The translations under genes were made by a program, and so were the position numbers. The notes below the pieces were generated by a model. The model did not search any database and was not told the DNA's origin. It was given only the letters and a program-made list of their open reading frames with translations. From Parascedosporium putredinis (Eukaryota; Ascomycota; Sordariomycetes; Microascales; Microascaceae): DNA of 64,000 nucleotides. The first letter of the stretch is position 1. The number at the start of each line of letters is the position of its first letter. The stretch lies in the NCBI GenBank assembly GCA_949357655.1, contig CASHTG010000011.1:1-64000 (forward strand), read 5' to 3'. Below, in pieces: positions 11,985-23,651 of the stretch.

Positions 11985-12523
11985 GGTACACAAGTTGGAG
12001 ATTAGATAGTAGGTGAGGTCGGGCGTGAAAAGGATGAAAGCGAATGGAGAGAAAACTTCTAGTTGATTCACAGCTACGCCATGTCAGTCGATATAAATGA
12101 TTAAATTATCGCGTGCACACTCTGTGGAGTAATTGTGCGAGCAGGCTGCACCTTGACATTATTGGCTCTACATAAGCGCTGGTTGAGTTTCACGATGAAA
12201 AGGAGCGGCCAAGCCACGGCCGCTGATCAGGCCCACGAAAACTAATTGCTGAATGGCCCTGATCAAGGGCGGCACTAATCTGGATTAAGGCGCAGGTTAG
12301 GAGATGAAATCTCGCGTCATTTCCTATCTGTAGTTCCCTTCCCGACGCCGCCGCCCCTTTTCTCTCCCTAGGCTGTCCACCATTGACTCCTGAACAGGGT
12401 TATAGGTAAGGCCGATGAAGGGGAACGTGAAAGGAAAAGAAAATCAAGGTCTTTATTCATATCGTAGGCTACTCTTAGGGATAACACGGCTTTATAAGTT
12501 AATCGTCGTTTCTTTTGACATGA
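11985..12523. other. Intergenic, promoter of HET protein 2
   Basis: About 540 bp. It holds the 5' region of HET gene 2 and the 3' region of HET gene 3. No repeat or RNA structure was recognised. Confidence 0.45.
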
Positions 12524-14525
12524 TTAACAAAGCGTAAACCACTCTTTCGAGAGCAATCTCTCCCTCCACATATCTATAGGTCTGCCCAACATTATTCCCC
12601 TGAGATAGCACTCGCCAACGACTCTGTACACGTTGTCGGTATCAGTTTTCCTCAAGATGTACGGCACGCGACCGCCGAAAAGAACGCAGACAACGTCGCC
12701 GGGCTTCATAGCTTGCGGTCCAATCCCCTCCATGCCACGCTCCGTGCCGAACCGCCGCCTACTTTGGGCGTATGTCATGAGAGCCAGTTCCGTGGATTGA
12801 TGGGCACGTATATGCCCGGCAGCCGAGACTTGTCTCGTTCTAGGATGTCTCCTACCCGGCGTGAGCGGAGGCTGAGGCCTATGGACGACATGGTTGGGAA
12901 TAGAAGTTGACGCGGTGGCATCTAACACTTGGGTCGTCCAGGAAACAGTGGAGAAGCGCAGCCCGGCCACCACAAGATGGTCGGGACGCGAGGAGCGTTT
13001 TAGTTCGTGAGGGATATTCGCAGAGGCTCGGAACTGGTGGAGTGATATGAGGGGCTGTAGCCCGTCTGCAGGGACATCCCACCGAGGCACCCATGACGGG
13101 TAGTTGATATCAACTTCTTTTCCGTGGTTGACATAAGAAAGCATGTCAAGGCTTTTCGTGCGCTCCACTATTCGCACGGCAACCATTCTGTACAACGTCT
13201 GGGCTGGGAGGGAGTAGTCTGCCGTTAGAGAGAGCATTCTGTAGAGTGTCGGAGTATTTGTAATCGTGCAACAGGACCCTGTCTACCGTGTAAATGAAGT
13301 TCAAGAGCCGTTGGAAGAAGTCCCGGGCAACAGTTCTCGCGAGGGTGACCATGTGGTGCGTCATATAACTGACTGAGAGCAACAGGGACCAGAATAGCAG
13401 GTCCGTCGGATCTTGCCTGCACAATTGGATTAAGATACACATCATGGCAGTCCCCTGCACGAAGAAGTGCAAGTATTTAGACGAGGCGAGAAACGACATC
13501 CTGCGGTAGACGAGCGCCTGCTTGAATGGCATGTGAAGAACGGCATAAACCTTGTCCCGAGGATCTGTGCACCCGAAATCGCGCACCGACTGCAGTAGAC
13601 CGGGGATCGGATCCGGAGCCCAGATGGTGCTTCCGCTATGCATAAAGAGAGCATTTTGGACCCCATTCGTTTTTGTGAGCCGGAGAACTTGCACGCCAAT
13701 TGACTCCTTACCGCGACTTTGTATTAGCCAGCGGGCGAGAGCAATGACTTTCAGCCACGGGACCTCCTCCTCCTCGCCGAAAAGAACGCGGCATTTCCTG
13801 CTCTCGAAAACCTCCTGGACAACCCATACGCGGCTAAACCAGGGGTTATCGAAGAATGCAGCAAGCACGGCCGCGAACTGTGGTGGGAAATCGTTTGCCG
13901 CGATATTTCGACGAAGGTGACGGGATGAACGCGGGGCTTCGGCAACCGTCATTTCCACTGCCGTTGCAGGAATTTTGTTTTGAGTCTGTGCAAACAGCGC
14001 CAACTTCGGCGTCCGAGAGCTTCGAGCGGGGCGTGCCTCGGACCCCATTCCCTGTAACTCTCGGGCTAGCGCTCGTTGGCTTTCGACCGAAAGCGTCCCG
14101 TTCAAGTCAAGGTATGCCGTGACCATTTTTGCCCGGGAAAATATTATCCTCATGAGGGCTACTTGTTGCCTCCTCTCCTTCAGGTCCGACTGATTGATAC
14201 AAATAGCATCCGCCCACACAAAAATATGGCGGTCTTGCCGTCGCAGCCGGCATAGCGCTCGCCGAAGAGTTTCCGTGATCCGAAAATGGCCATCATCGCA
14301 TCGTATTTCGTGGATTGGCGGGTCAGATCCCCAAACATATGAGAGAGCCTGGAATTCGGGAACGGTCGACCGAACACCACAAGGAAGGTCTTGAAGCTTG
14401 TGGACGCTCAGCTCACATTCCAGCGGGTCGGACTTCGCGCCCTTGGTCAACTTGAGGAGCCGAAAAGATCGGGGGCTATCCAGGCCTCGGTATTCGTACC
14501 GCAGGGTATTCGATGGTGCTGACAT
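12524..14525 (-). CDS. HET-domain (heterokaryon incompatibility) protein 3, unusual middle segment
   Basis: A third HET-class protein. I choose the ATG at 14525 (MSAPSNTLRYEYRGLDSPRS); an upstream in-frame ATG at 14585 is possible. HET blocks: FQALSYVWGSDPP, FVWADAICINQSD and WFSRVWVVQEVFES, then DPRDKVYAVLHMPF. The C-terminus has MKPGDVVCVLFGGRVPYILR and YRVVGECYLRGIMLGRP. Between DKVYAVL and the next conserved block (LTADYSLPAQTLYRMV) lie about 95 atypical residues with hydrophobic stretches, ending in a frame change near 13237. This may be an unrecognised intron plus an indel, or a true insertion. Orientation matches the other two HET genes. Confidence 0.8.
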
Positions 14526-15150
14526 GGCGTGGCGGGGAATCTCTGAGAAGATTTTGGGGCAGCAACCGGCCACTCTTGGATCCAAATCGTTAGAGGAATG
14601 AGGGCTGCTTGAAGCGGAACTGGAGGCGTTTTACAATCTCTATTTTTTTGGCTTGCTGCGATGGAGGAGGGCTTCAATCTACGTAATGACACAACGGCGG
14701 TGCGTCGGTATCACCGACCAGAGTGTTTGGCTTGGCTGCCCACAAAACACCAAACCAATCAAATCCGCCAGCGAAGAGCGTAGGGTGGCGCAGCCTCTGT
14801 AACTGCTACACACTGCCACGACTCCCTCACACCCCCGCCTCATTGCGACCTAATCAGGCGAATCGTTAGGCGGTAGGGCTGATTATTCCACTTTGGACAG
14901 ACAAGGAAACAAGGGGCAACCAGGTTTCCTCCCCACCCTCCTTTGGAAATTGGTTTGATGGCCGACGAAGGCCATCCACGTCTCATGACAAGCACAACAA
15001 CACAACAACTGGAGGCATCCGTCTCTTATGCTGTGGCAGGCGCCAGTATGGATATATATATATAATTTTCCAGTAAAAAGCACGCTAGATATCTAATGAA
15101 TGTGTATGTGATCGAGTCGACAGATTGATCTCTCGGGCCTTCATGTACCC
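14526..15150. other. Intergenic, 5' of HET protein 3
   Basis: About 625 bp between minus-strand genes, with a short TA run near 15050-15062. No gene was recognised. Confidence 0.45.
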
Positions 15151-17173
15151 TTATATCGTATACTTTTCTTTCGCGAGAACCCCCATTTCTACATCGTCTC
15201 GGCTGCCTGAGTCCGAGTCAAGCACTGCCTCTACGTCGGTTGTACGTACGGAGGTATTGCGTATATGTTTCCAATCGGCCGGCCCTCCCCGGTCCCAGCC
15301 GGGCTGCGAGGGTTGTTTTGAGCCTCCAGGCGACATCACTTCGGAGTGATATTTCTGGCTCCGGTCGCCAGTTCCCGACGTGCCACTTAGGCCTCCCATG
15401 CCGTATTGCGACGATTTCATAGAGGTTAAGAAGCCTGGCACCTTTTGGAGGAGAGGTCGCAGCGTCGGGAGACTGCCGCAGATGATTGCACATGTCACTT
15501 CAATAATAGACCAAATGACAATATCAACGTTGTCCCCTGCAATGAATTAGTCAAGAAGCCTAAAGGGTATCATGCAATTACGGAGATGGGAGGGCATAAA
15601 CGTACATGTCGCATCGAGCGAGTTGGCAAACGTGACGAGATATTTGAGGCGCACCATACTCGTGACGCAAGCGCTGTGTACGGACCATGTTAGGATATCA
15701 TTCCCGAGTTTCTCGCCGTCTAGCGGGTATATGAAGAGGGGATGTCGATAGGTAGAGCAGCATGAAAGACTTACAATGAGCCAATGGCAAACATAAGGCA
15801 TACTGCAATCTTCTTCTGGATGGTAAGTTGCAGCTTGAGGATCTCGAGATCGGTATCACTAGGATCACTATATCCTCAACGATGCTGGATACTGCCCTGC
15901 CCATCCAATAGCAGTGACATTCAGGCATTTGGCGGTTATGGACTTGTCCCAGACCCCGTCTAGAGGGACGCACTGGAATGCGATGAGCAGGAGAAATAGC
16001 AATCCATGGATGATCAAGAACGTGACGCAGCACCAAACCGTGATCCGAAACCAGCGCACCGTGAATATACGCCAGAAAAGGATTAGAATCGAAACCTTGG
16101 CAGTGACTTGGATCAGAATGTAAAGCATCTGCGCAGTGTAGAAGAGCTGTTCTATCCGTGAGCTTCAAGTCCCTTCATATCTATAGTGGGAAGACTAAGG
16201 TAGTCAAGGGAGGGCGACATACCTGGAAGATTGTTTCCGCATTCGCAGGGTTGACATTCCAATAGTGTAGCCCGAATCCGAAGCCGGCACCTGTTTAGTG
16301 AGGGTTAGACCAAGATCCATTGATATGGATGGGAGTCGGAAGCGCAAGGATGCTTGACGAGATGATCTAACATACCTGCAATTTTGACGCTCGTCAAGGC
16401 GATGAGCAAGGCCTAGTGCACGTTAGCGCGCGTGATCCGGAGTGGTTATCGCATGTAAACATACTGTTGCGAGCAAAGTCGTCCAGTCATCCCACCAGAG
16501 CCGACTGGAGACGGCGAATCTGGATAGACATCGCAAGAAGACGACAACCACAGTGAGTACCAGGCATGCAATCGCAGCGGCCTTCACTTCGTCACGTCTA
16601 GATTCTCTGGGGAAAGGTGCGCAGATCTGTCCCACAAGGATGGAAGTTTCTGTGAAAACCAACCAGTGTCAGCCAGCCACTCGTGGATCTTTATGAGGGT
16701 ATGTGGAGGGTATGTCGTAGGCAGCTAACGTACTCGCTTGGTCGTCGAAATGGCAAGAGGTCTGGACGCAGGCCGAGATTGAAGCCTGCAGAGGAATGTT
16801 GGTGCAGGAGCAGCTTGGGAGTGTTTCGAAGTCGAATAGGGAACAGTTACCGGCCTGTAATCCGTCGACAAGGCAGGGAGCTATGGACACGGTTTCCAGA
16901 GTTAACAAAGGCTGGCATAGGTATGGCGTGGCCAAGATGCGTAGATGAGACGTAGAGAGCTTCCGACTCTAAGAGGCACGGTTTCGGACGACGTGCGTGC
17001 ACTTTAGAGAAGGAGGGACTGGGGACCGAGGGGAATGAAAGGCGAAATCTTGAACTCACGGCGCACTGGGGAATCGCAGTAATCAGTTCAGTTAGGTCTT
17101 GCGCCGCTGTGATGGATGCGGTCCAGAGAAACCCCCAGAGGACCGCAATAAACCACCTCGTAACTCGCGTCAT
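15151..17173 (-). CDS. CFEM-domain seven-transmembrane receptor, Pth11-like
   Basis: A multi-exon fungal GPCR-like membrane protein. The start at 17173 gives a signal peptide (MTRVTRWFIAVLWGFLWTAS) followed by a CFEM domain whose cysteines appear in IPQCA, PCLVDG, AGNC, LPSCSC, ACVQTSC and QICAPF, eight in all. Then come membrane helices such as AAIACLVLTVVVVFLRCLS, ILIQVTAKVSILILFWRIF and FLIIHGLLFLLLIAFQCVP, the last followed by the GVWD-type segment common in the fungal rhodopsin family. The cytoplasmic tail ends EMGVLAKEKYTI with the stop at 15151. At least five short introns are implied; several joins are approximate. Pth11 relatives sense surfaces or host cues and sit in the plasma membrane; the ligand here is unknown. 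It is not obviously part of the neighbouring clusters. Confidence 0.82.
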
Positions 17174-19650
17174 GGCAGAGGACAGGTGGGAAAACGTCGA
17201 TGAGGGGATTTGGTGATGCGTCGCCCTCTCGCATGACGGAGGACTGACCGAAAGGGTTGACACGACGGGGAGCATATAACATTTCAAGGATCAGGTGGTA
17301 ATGCGGGAAATGGATCCTTCCTTTATGTCCCGGCGCGAGACGGACGGGGGCGCAAGTTGGGATCCTCGCTCCACGTGGAAGAGATGGTGAGAAAGGGCAC
17401 GATTTGCTACGCTTTGACCCGTTTTGTGGACACCCGCCCTACACGACAGGAGTTCTAGCCGGAAGGGGTGAGGCCGTTTCACTAGCGAACGATTGAATCC
17501 CTATGAGGTTCCACCGCACAAGGTACATGCCTAATCCAGTATGCTATTGTGGTATCAACAAAACCTAGGTGCGATCTGAGGTGAGGGGAGGGTGCCGTCG
17601 ATCTTGTCGATGGCTGGGTTTCAAACAAAACATCTTGAGTAAGCTGTTTAGCGATGCGACCCATCAGAGTTCGCTTGACCAATACCCCAGCGCACCGGGC
17701 AACGATTTCATGTGACATGCCACCTGTCATGTCATCTGAAAAGATTGATTTTTCTTTCAGATAGCTAGACACTCAGATCAAGCCCCTCGAGCGGTCCTCC
17801 GTTCCATGGATGTTAGTTTACCCGAGGCCAGTGTGCCCCTCCGAAACGACTAAACTAGTAGCTTTCGGTGGCGCGATGACGGGATAAGGACGTTGGAAAT
17901 CGGAGAATCTCAGGAAGCCGAGACGAAGTAGAAATGGGGGCGCTTCACGCCGTTATATCATCGCTTCTTGACTCCTAAAGCAGAAGGCTCACAGGCGAGT
18001 ACCCTTGGGACATGATTCGCATTTTGCATTGCATGTAATATTCGGCCAGATATCCGAGCTACAAGCTCGTAGAGAGGATCGGCGCAGGTGAGGATCCGCC
18101 AAGGCTCCGCCAATGGTTCAAGTTTTGTGTGGGCGGGGATGGGATGAGCGGTAATAGTCGAGGAACGAGGATCGCTAACCCGAAGTCGGAAACGCTCTCG
18201 GAAGAGGTAGGTGATGGCTTGACTGACTGGGAAGGACACTAATAGCAGGAATGGGTGGCGTGCACGGATGCCGAGCTCAATCGCGAGCACCCGACAGCCA
18301 CGATTCGGAATGAGATTGGGTCGCATTGGTGGCTGGCGCAAAGATCATCGATGGCGCAGAAATACCGGCCCCACAAGGGTCCAAGCCGCTTCCAACTGAC
18401 CATTCCTAATGTAGCTGTCTAGCCCAGGGACCGGCATCCTCACCGACGATAGCGTACAGCGCTTGTAGCCGGGAAATTCTTCGGCGGTCTCCTACAAGGA
18501 GGCTCCACTTCATTACTCCCACATCCATCCTCAAGAGGATTAAAGGGGTATGGTATGTAAGAAGGGAGGGGTTAAGGGGGACGAGCGGCAGGGCGAGAAC
18601 ATGGTCAGCGGGAGTGTGTTGAGGGCAAGTCGAAGCCCCCGCGCGATATACAATACACAAGACCATCCTCGCCACAGGTTCGCTCCTAGTTTTCTATGCA
18701 GTAGACCGAGACTTTCAACAGTGGAGTGTGTTGCCGTCGAGTTGTGTACCAGCGTTATTTTGCTGAGCACAAGCCAAGGGCAGAGCACCCGTCATTCTCA
18801 ACCACGGAGAATACGGAGGGGACGCACAAATCCGGGCTAGCTTCATTCTCCTGGCGCGCGCATGCCTAACCTATATACCAGTTTATACCAGTGATCAATC
18901 GATGCTTACCCGAGGAATTCCCAACCTCCTCCTTATGTTAAAACTGGGACCTGTGCGTATGGTTGCCCACAGTCTGAAAAAGTGTGTGAGCGTGTAGGAG
19001 AGGGTGTGAGTGTCATCGAATCCAAATACTACCAAGATCGATTGTCAAATACCGGATGATTTCCGTTTGATGATACCATTCAACGCAGAATACGAGAAAG
19101 AGGGTGAGATCGCTAGGCAAATTCCGCTTGACAGGCACCTGTCAAAGACTTATCGTCGCAGTGGAGGGTTTTGCGCACGTCGGCGAACGATCCGTTTGGG
19201 GGTCCCGCGCTCCACCCCCTCCATGCGCATGATACAGACGACGGACGAGGTGCCGAATACGGACGCCCAACTCAACGACGAGGTTTGAGTGCATAAGCAG
19301 CACCACCTTGCGTTGCAAAAGCGACGACCGCGAAGTATGATGGTTCGGGCGACTAATGCTGACAATTGGCAAGTCAAAAGTCTAGGATGCAGCAGCAGGC
19401 CGCTGGAGATCATTTGATGGATTATTGCGCGGAAATGCCAACTGCTTTGAGAGATCGTTTGCCCAGAGCCTCCAGGAGAACCGCAAAGCACATGCGATGC
19501 ACCGCCTCGGTAGCGAAGCAGGGCGTAACGTGAAAAGATATATATCGTGGATCATAGGGTAACTCTCTCTTATTGTTGTAATTGGAATCCGACCGATATG
19601 TCTCTTGCACAATCGCCAAACGCTAGTTGGAACCCACAAAGGCCGCTGAC
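17174..19650. other. Long intergenic stretch, no supported gene
   Basis: About 2.5 kb. Minus-strand frames at 17482-17772 (96 codons) and 17958-18341 (127 codons) are open but show no motif or convincing start context. Both strands carry similar overlapping short frames in this GC-rich DNA, as expected by chance. The last 300 bp should hold the promoter of the GMC oxidoreductase. Confidence 0.4.
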
Positions 19651-21669
19651 ATGAAGTTCCTCACCTTCAGGCGCTATACCTAGTCGCCACGGTCGTCCGG
19701 GCAGCGTAAGACACCCTCCTCTTGCCGGAAGTCAGAGCCCAAGTCTAACCCACTCATCACAGACCGAACCCACTCCAAGCGAGACAGGCCGATGGCATCC
19801 TCGCTTCGTACGACTATGTCATTGTCGGCTCTGGTCCCGGCGGTGGGCCCCTCGCTGCACGCTTAGCGATCGCGGGGAAGAAGGTGCTCCTCCTCGAGGC
19901 CGGGGACGACCAGGGCGGATCCATTCCCTACCAAGTCCCGGCTCTCAACCTGCAATCCACCGAGTATGAGCCGATGCGCTGGGACTACTACGTCACGCAC
20001 CACCAAGACGCCGAGACCCAGAAAAAGGACTCGAAAATGACATACCGCACGACGAATGGCGGTTTGTATGTCGGCCTGCAGCCGGCGGCCGATGCGGAGC
20101 CGTTGGGTATTTTGTACCCCCGTTCTGGCACGCTAGGCGGCTGCGGGTCCCACAACGCGCTGATTACGGTGTACCCCCATGCAAGCGACTGGGATAAGAT
20201 CGCTACACTGACGGGCGATGCGTCGTGGAAGGCTTCCGCCATGCGCACCTACTTCAAGCGGCTCGAGAGCGCCAGGTATCTCCCCAACGGCATCGTAGGC
20301 CACGGTTTCAGCGGCTGGCTCACTACTAGCGTCACGGACCTTGGACTGGTCATCAAGGATATCAAGCTTCTCACGGTCATCGTCGCGGCTGCTTCTTCCA
20401 TGAGCCAAAGCTTCTTAGGCTTGATCCTGTCTACGGTTGCTGGTTTGGGACAAGTCCTCCTAGCGGATATCAACGCCGACCTTCCATCACGCGACAAGGC
20501 CGAGGGTCTCTATCAAGTCCCCATAGCTGTGAAGGACGGTGTCCGCGTAGGGCCCCGAGTTTGTGCTCCAGACGGCAAATGCCAAGAATTCCGACAATTC
20601 CCGAAAGTACCATCTCGACATCAAGCTCGACACTCTCGTTACCAAAGTGCGCTTCGATCGGACCGAAGCTAAACCTCGCGCCGTCGGTGTCGATTTTATC
20701 ACGGGAAAGAGCCTCTACAAGGCGGATCCTCGTGCCAGGAACGATGCCACATTTGTCACCGGATCTGTTAACGCTTCTGCCGAGGTTATTCTCTCGGCCG
20801 GCGCCTTTAATACACCCCAGCTCCTTAAGCTTAGCGGCGTGGGCCCCAAGAGTGAGCTTGAGAGTTTGGGAATCAACGTAGTAGTCAACCTTCCCGGCGT
20901 CGGTACCAACCTGCAGGATAGATATGAGACGACTGTCATTGGTGAAACCGAAGGTGACTTCCAAATCATTGAAGGCTGTACCTTTGGTCGTTCGGGCGAC
21001 CCGTGTCTGAAGAAGTGGCAGGCCGGCGCATCAACCGGCGACCGCGGAATCTACGGCTCGAACGGCGTTTCTCTCGGCATCGTGAAGAAGTCGTCCGCTG
21101 CTACTACGAGCGACCCCGATCTCTTCATCGCGGGTGCGCCGGTTGCTTTCCCGGGCTATTATCCAGGGTATTCAGCGGACGGAACCGTGGACCGAAAGCA
21201 CTGGAGCTGGATCACGCTCAAGGCGCACACTAGCAATCGTGCGGGGACCGTTTGCCTGCGATCTACGGATCCCAGGGATACGCCCATCATCGACTTCAAC
21301 TCGTTCCAGCAAGGCGGAGCGGCGGATGTCAAGGCCGTGGTGGAGGGTATGAAACTCTCACGCAAGATGTTCAAGGAGGTGATTCCCATTGCGGGGGTTC
21401 ACCGAGGTATGGCCCGGGCCCCAGGTTAGCGACGCGGGGCTAGAAGAGTGGGTCAGGAACGAGGCCTGGGGTCACCACGCGAGCTGTACATGCCCCATTG
21501 GTAAGGATGGGGATCCCAACGCCGTGCTGGATGCCAAGTTTAGGGTGAGGGGGTGGACGGCTTGAGGGTTGTGGATGCCTCTGTCTTCCCCGAAATACCG
21601 GGGTTTTACATTGCCGTTCCCGTGTACATGATTAGCGAGAAGGCGGCGGATGTGATTCTTGGAAAATAA
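19651..21669 (+). CDS. Secreted GMC oxidoreductase (choline dehydrogenase/AA3-like)
   Basis: An FAD-dependent alcohol or sugar oxidase/dehydrogenase, probably exported. Exon 1 (19651-19704) encodes a signal peptide (MKFLTF... then ALYLVATVVRAA, with one base apparently missing). An intron at 19705-19762 joins to NPLQARQADGILASYDY. The dinucleotide-binding motif is VIVGSGPGGGPLAARLA followed by VLLLEAGDD; GMC signature 2 is GAFNTPQLLKLSGVGP. The catalytic histidine lies in AWGHHASCTCPIG. The C-terminus ends AADVILGK, with the stop at 21667-21669. The frame breaks near 19668, 20553, 21395 and 21551. The last two lie in G5 runs, but the one near 20553 could be a 2-base loss. Four breaks make this the gene most at risk of being a real pseudogene, although all family blocks survive. 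Confidence 0.8.
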
Positions 21670-21975
21670 CAGTTTAATGTAATGATGCAGCGAATGAAAC
21701 TAATAATATTCTACTAATGGTTGTTCTACTTGTGTTGATGGAACAAGATTGATCAAGTTACAGGCGACCGTCGGCTATGTGGAACAGTTAAAGGTGCGAG
21801 TGTTGGTTTACCACAGATCGTCCCGGCGGGCGAATATAGAAGCTTGGCCGACATGGTGTAAATAATAGATGTAAATAAAGTCGTTGAAGAAATGAGGTTA
21901 TAGTGCAGTGGGTATCATAGATGGTGCGCAGCGCGTCTAGCGCCAGCAACTAGTTAGCTCTGGGGGCCCCTACAG
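21670..21975. other. Intergenic, convergent 3' ends
   Basis: About 300 bp, AT-rich, between the convergent ends of the GMC gene and a membrane protein gene. Nothing else was seen. Confidence 0.45.
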
Positions 21976-23297
21976 CTAGACAGTAGTCTCTTCACTTTCC
22001 AGCCCCCGAATCATATCTACGGCCCTTACTGTCAGCTCTCTGTTGAGATCTATCCATTCTCGATCTCGATCCGGTAACGCCCCGTCCTGCTTCTTAGTCG
22101 GAACTCCTAACTCCGAGAGCCAAACATCCCGACGGGCAGACGGTACGAGGATATCGTCCATCCAAGATGTCACGGCGCTCCCACTCAGAACCTGAATAGC
22201 ACCGATCATCGGTGTGCGCCCGCTAAATTCGAAACTTTGCGCTTTAATAGCAACGCCCTCGTGGCGGAACCACGAAGTAGCGACCATATTGTCGCTATAA
22301 ACTACTAGGTCAAAGACGCCGGCGGCCACAATCAGACACAGTAAGGCGACGCCGTCCCATCCCTTCTGACCCGCGACATAGGTCATCGCAACGAGTTGAA
22401 GAATTTCAAGGACACGTAATAGATAGCCCAGCCAAATTGCAGTGCCTAGCGACGAGTCAATCGATTCAATCATTGCCTTGTTCAGCAAGCTGTCGATGAC
22501 GCTCCGGGACCCCCGATAGAGGTACCACGTTGACGCGTTTTCATGGAGAGCTACGAGCATGTATCCTGGAGTGCGTCCCTCTTTATTGCGGAGATACCCG
22601 CCAGGCCGATTGATGGAGATAAGGTGTCGACAGATACGGAAAACAATGCAAACGAAGATGGCGGCGGTAGTTCCGTAAAGACCAAAGAGGACGGCGACAA
22701 CAAGGGCAGCAACCAGGATCAAGAGAACAAGCGTGTTGAGAGTTTGGACAAGCCCGGGTAGGCTGAAAAGAGTAGAACGTGACGTACTACCGGAGGCCAC
22801 GCTAGAACAGTCCAAAAGATGGAGTGTTTGGTAGCGCCTGTTGTCGGGCCTCAGGATGGTATCAGGGAGCGTTGAAGAGCCCGCCTTGTCGGGTGGAGAT
22901 ACGCCGAAGACTCTTGTTATCCCTACTCGACGGAGCGAATGGGCAGCAACTATGTCGGTAGCGGCGCCGTTTGCGCACGGGAACTTGCTTCCCCAATTGA
23001 CGTCCCACACCACCCGGCGACGCTCGCTCGCCGAGGACGCACGGTCAAGGAAGTCCGGAGGCTGCTGGAGGAAGTCGGATATGGCGCTCAATACACCGAG
23101 CCGGGGAACAGGCCGATGCAGATGCGGCCGGCAAGCGCGGTTTTGCCGACCAACTCGTGGGGAATTCTATTGCTGGCGAGGTAGAGCACGAGCGGGAGCA
23201 GCGCTACCCACTCGAAAACGATGGTTAGGTTCGACGGCGCCGCTTCCAGCACGGGCGGTTTGGCGCCAACGGTGCCGTAGCTGGCGGGCGGGTCCAT
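21976..23297 (-). CDS. Multi-pass membrane protein of unknown function, family copy A
   Basis: I do not recognise a named domain. The start at 23297 (MDPPASYGTVGAK) leads to a hydrophobic segment around VFEWVALLPLVLYLAS, then a long double helix region (LVLLILVAALVVAVLFGLYG), LRNKEGRTPGYMLVALHENA, SVIDSLLNKAMIE, VAMTYVAGQKGWDGVALL and WMDDILVPSARRDVWLSELG. The frame breaks at the G4 run 23103-23106. One added base gives FPRLGVLSAISDFL, which aligns with FPKLGALGGIAKML in copy B near 61.7 kb. The shared blocks show the two are paralogues about 39 kb apart on opposite strands. It is probably an integral membrane protein; transport or sensing roles would be guesses. Confidence 0.75.
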
Positions 23298-23384
23298 GCC
23301 TCTAGCCTCGAGATTTGCCCGGCGATCGCTCAAGTCGCTCGGACTTTTGCTCTGCTCTATCTCTTTGCGCCAATCCGCGAGGAA

Positions 23385-23651
23385 ATGGCGCGCTCAATTT
23401 GCGTGTACCAGGTGGTCTCGCGGGAATGGGAGTGGTGGGATATCAAACCCAGGAATGAGTACATGGACGCAGAACGCGTTTGCCAAGGGCCCGACTGCTA
23501 TATGCTCTTCTCCAGGGCAGGCCCCAAGTCAACCGAATGGCGTTTCGGTCCAGACGAGTACCACTTGTTATTACACCTCACTTTTGTAGGTGCAATGTTT
23601 GTTTTGGCATTTTTCGTCGCCATAGTTGTGGCGCAGCGAAATGCGGGCTGA
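23385..23651 (+). CDS. Small putative membrane protein (88 residues)
   Basis: Not recognised. The frame starts at ATG 23385, less than 100 bp from the oppositely oriented membrane protein gene. It has a polar, aromatic-rich N-terminal half (REWEWWDIKPRNEYMD), two cysteines in ERVCQGPDCYM, and one strong C-terminal helix (HLTFVGAMFVLAFFVAIVVA) ending in AQRNAG. The organisation, extracellular or luminal domain plus single tail anchor, is coherent enough to list, but no homologue is known to me and chance ORFs of this size are common here. Confidence 0.35.
   Translation: MARSICVYQVVSREWEWWDIKPRNEYMDAERVCQGPDCYMLFSRAGPKSTEWRFGPDEYHLLLHLTFVGAMFVLAFFVAIVVAQRNAG

Noticed and set aside
17482..18341. 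Two minus-strand hypothetical genes of about 96 and 127 codons
   Set aside because: No motif, no splice context, and comparable frames exist on the other strand nearby; not supportable.
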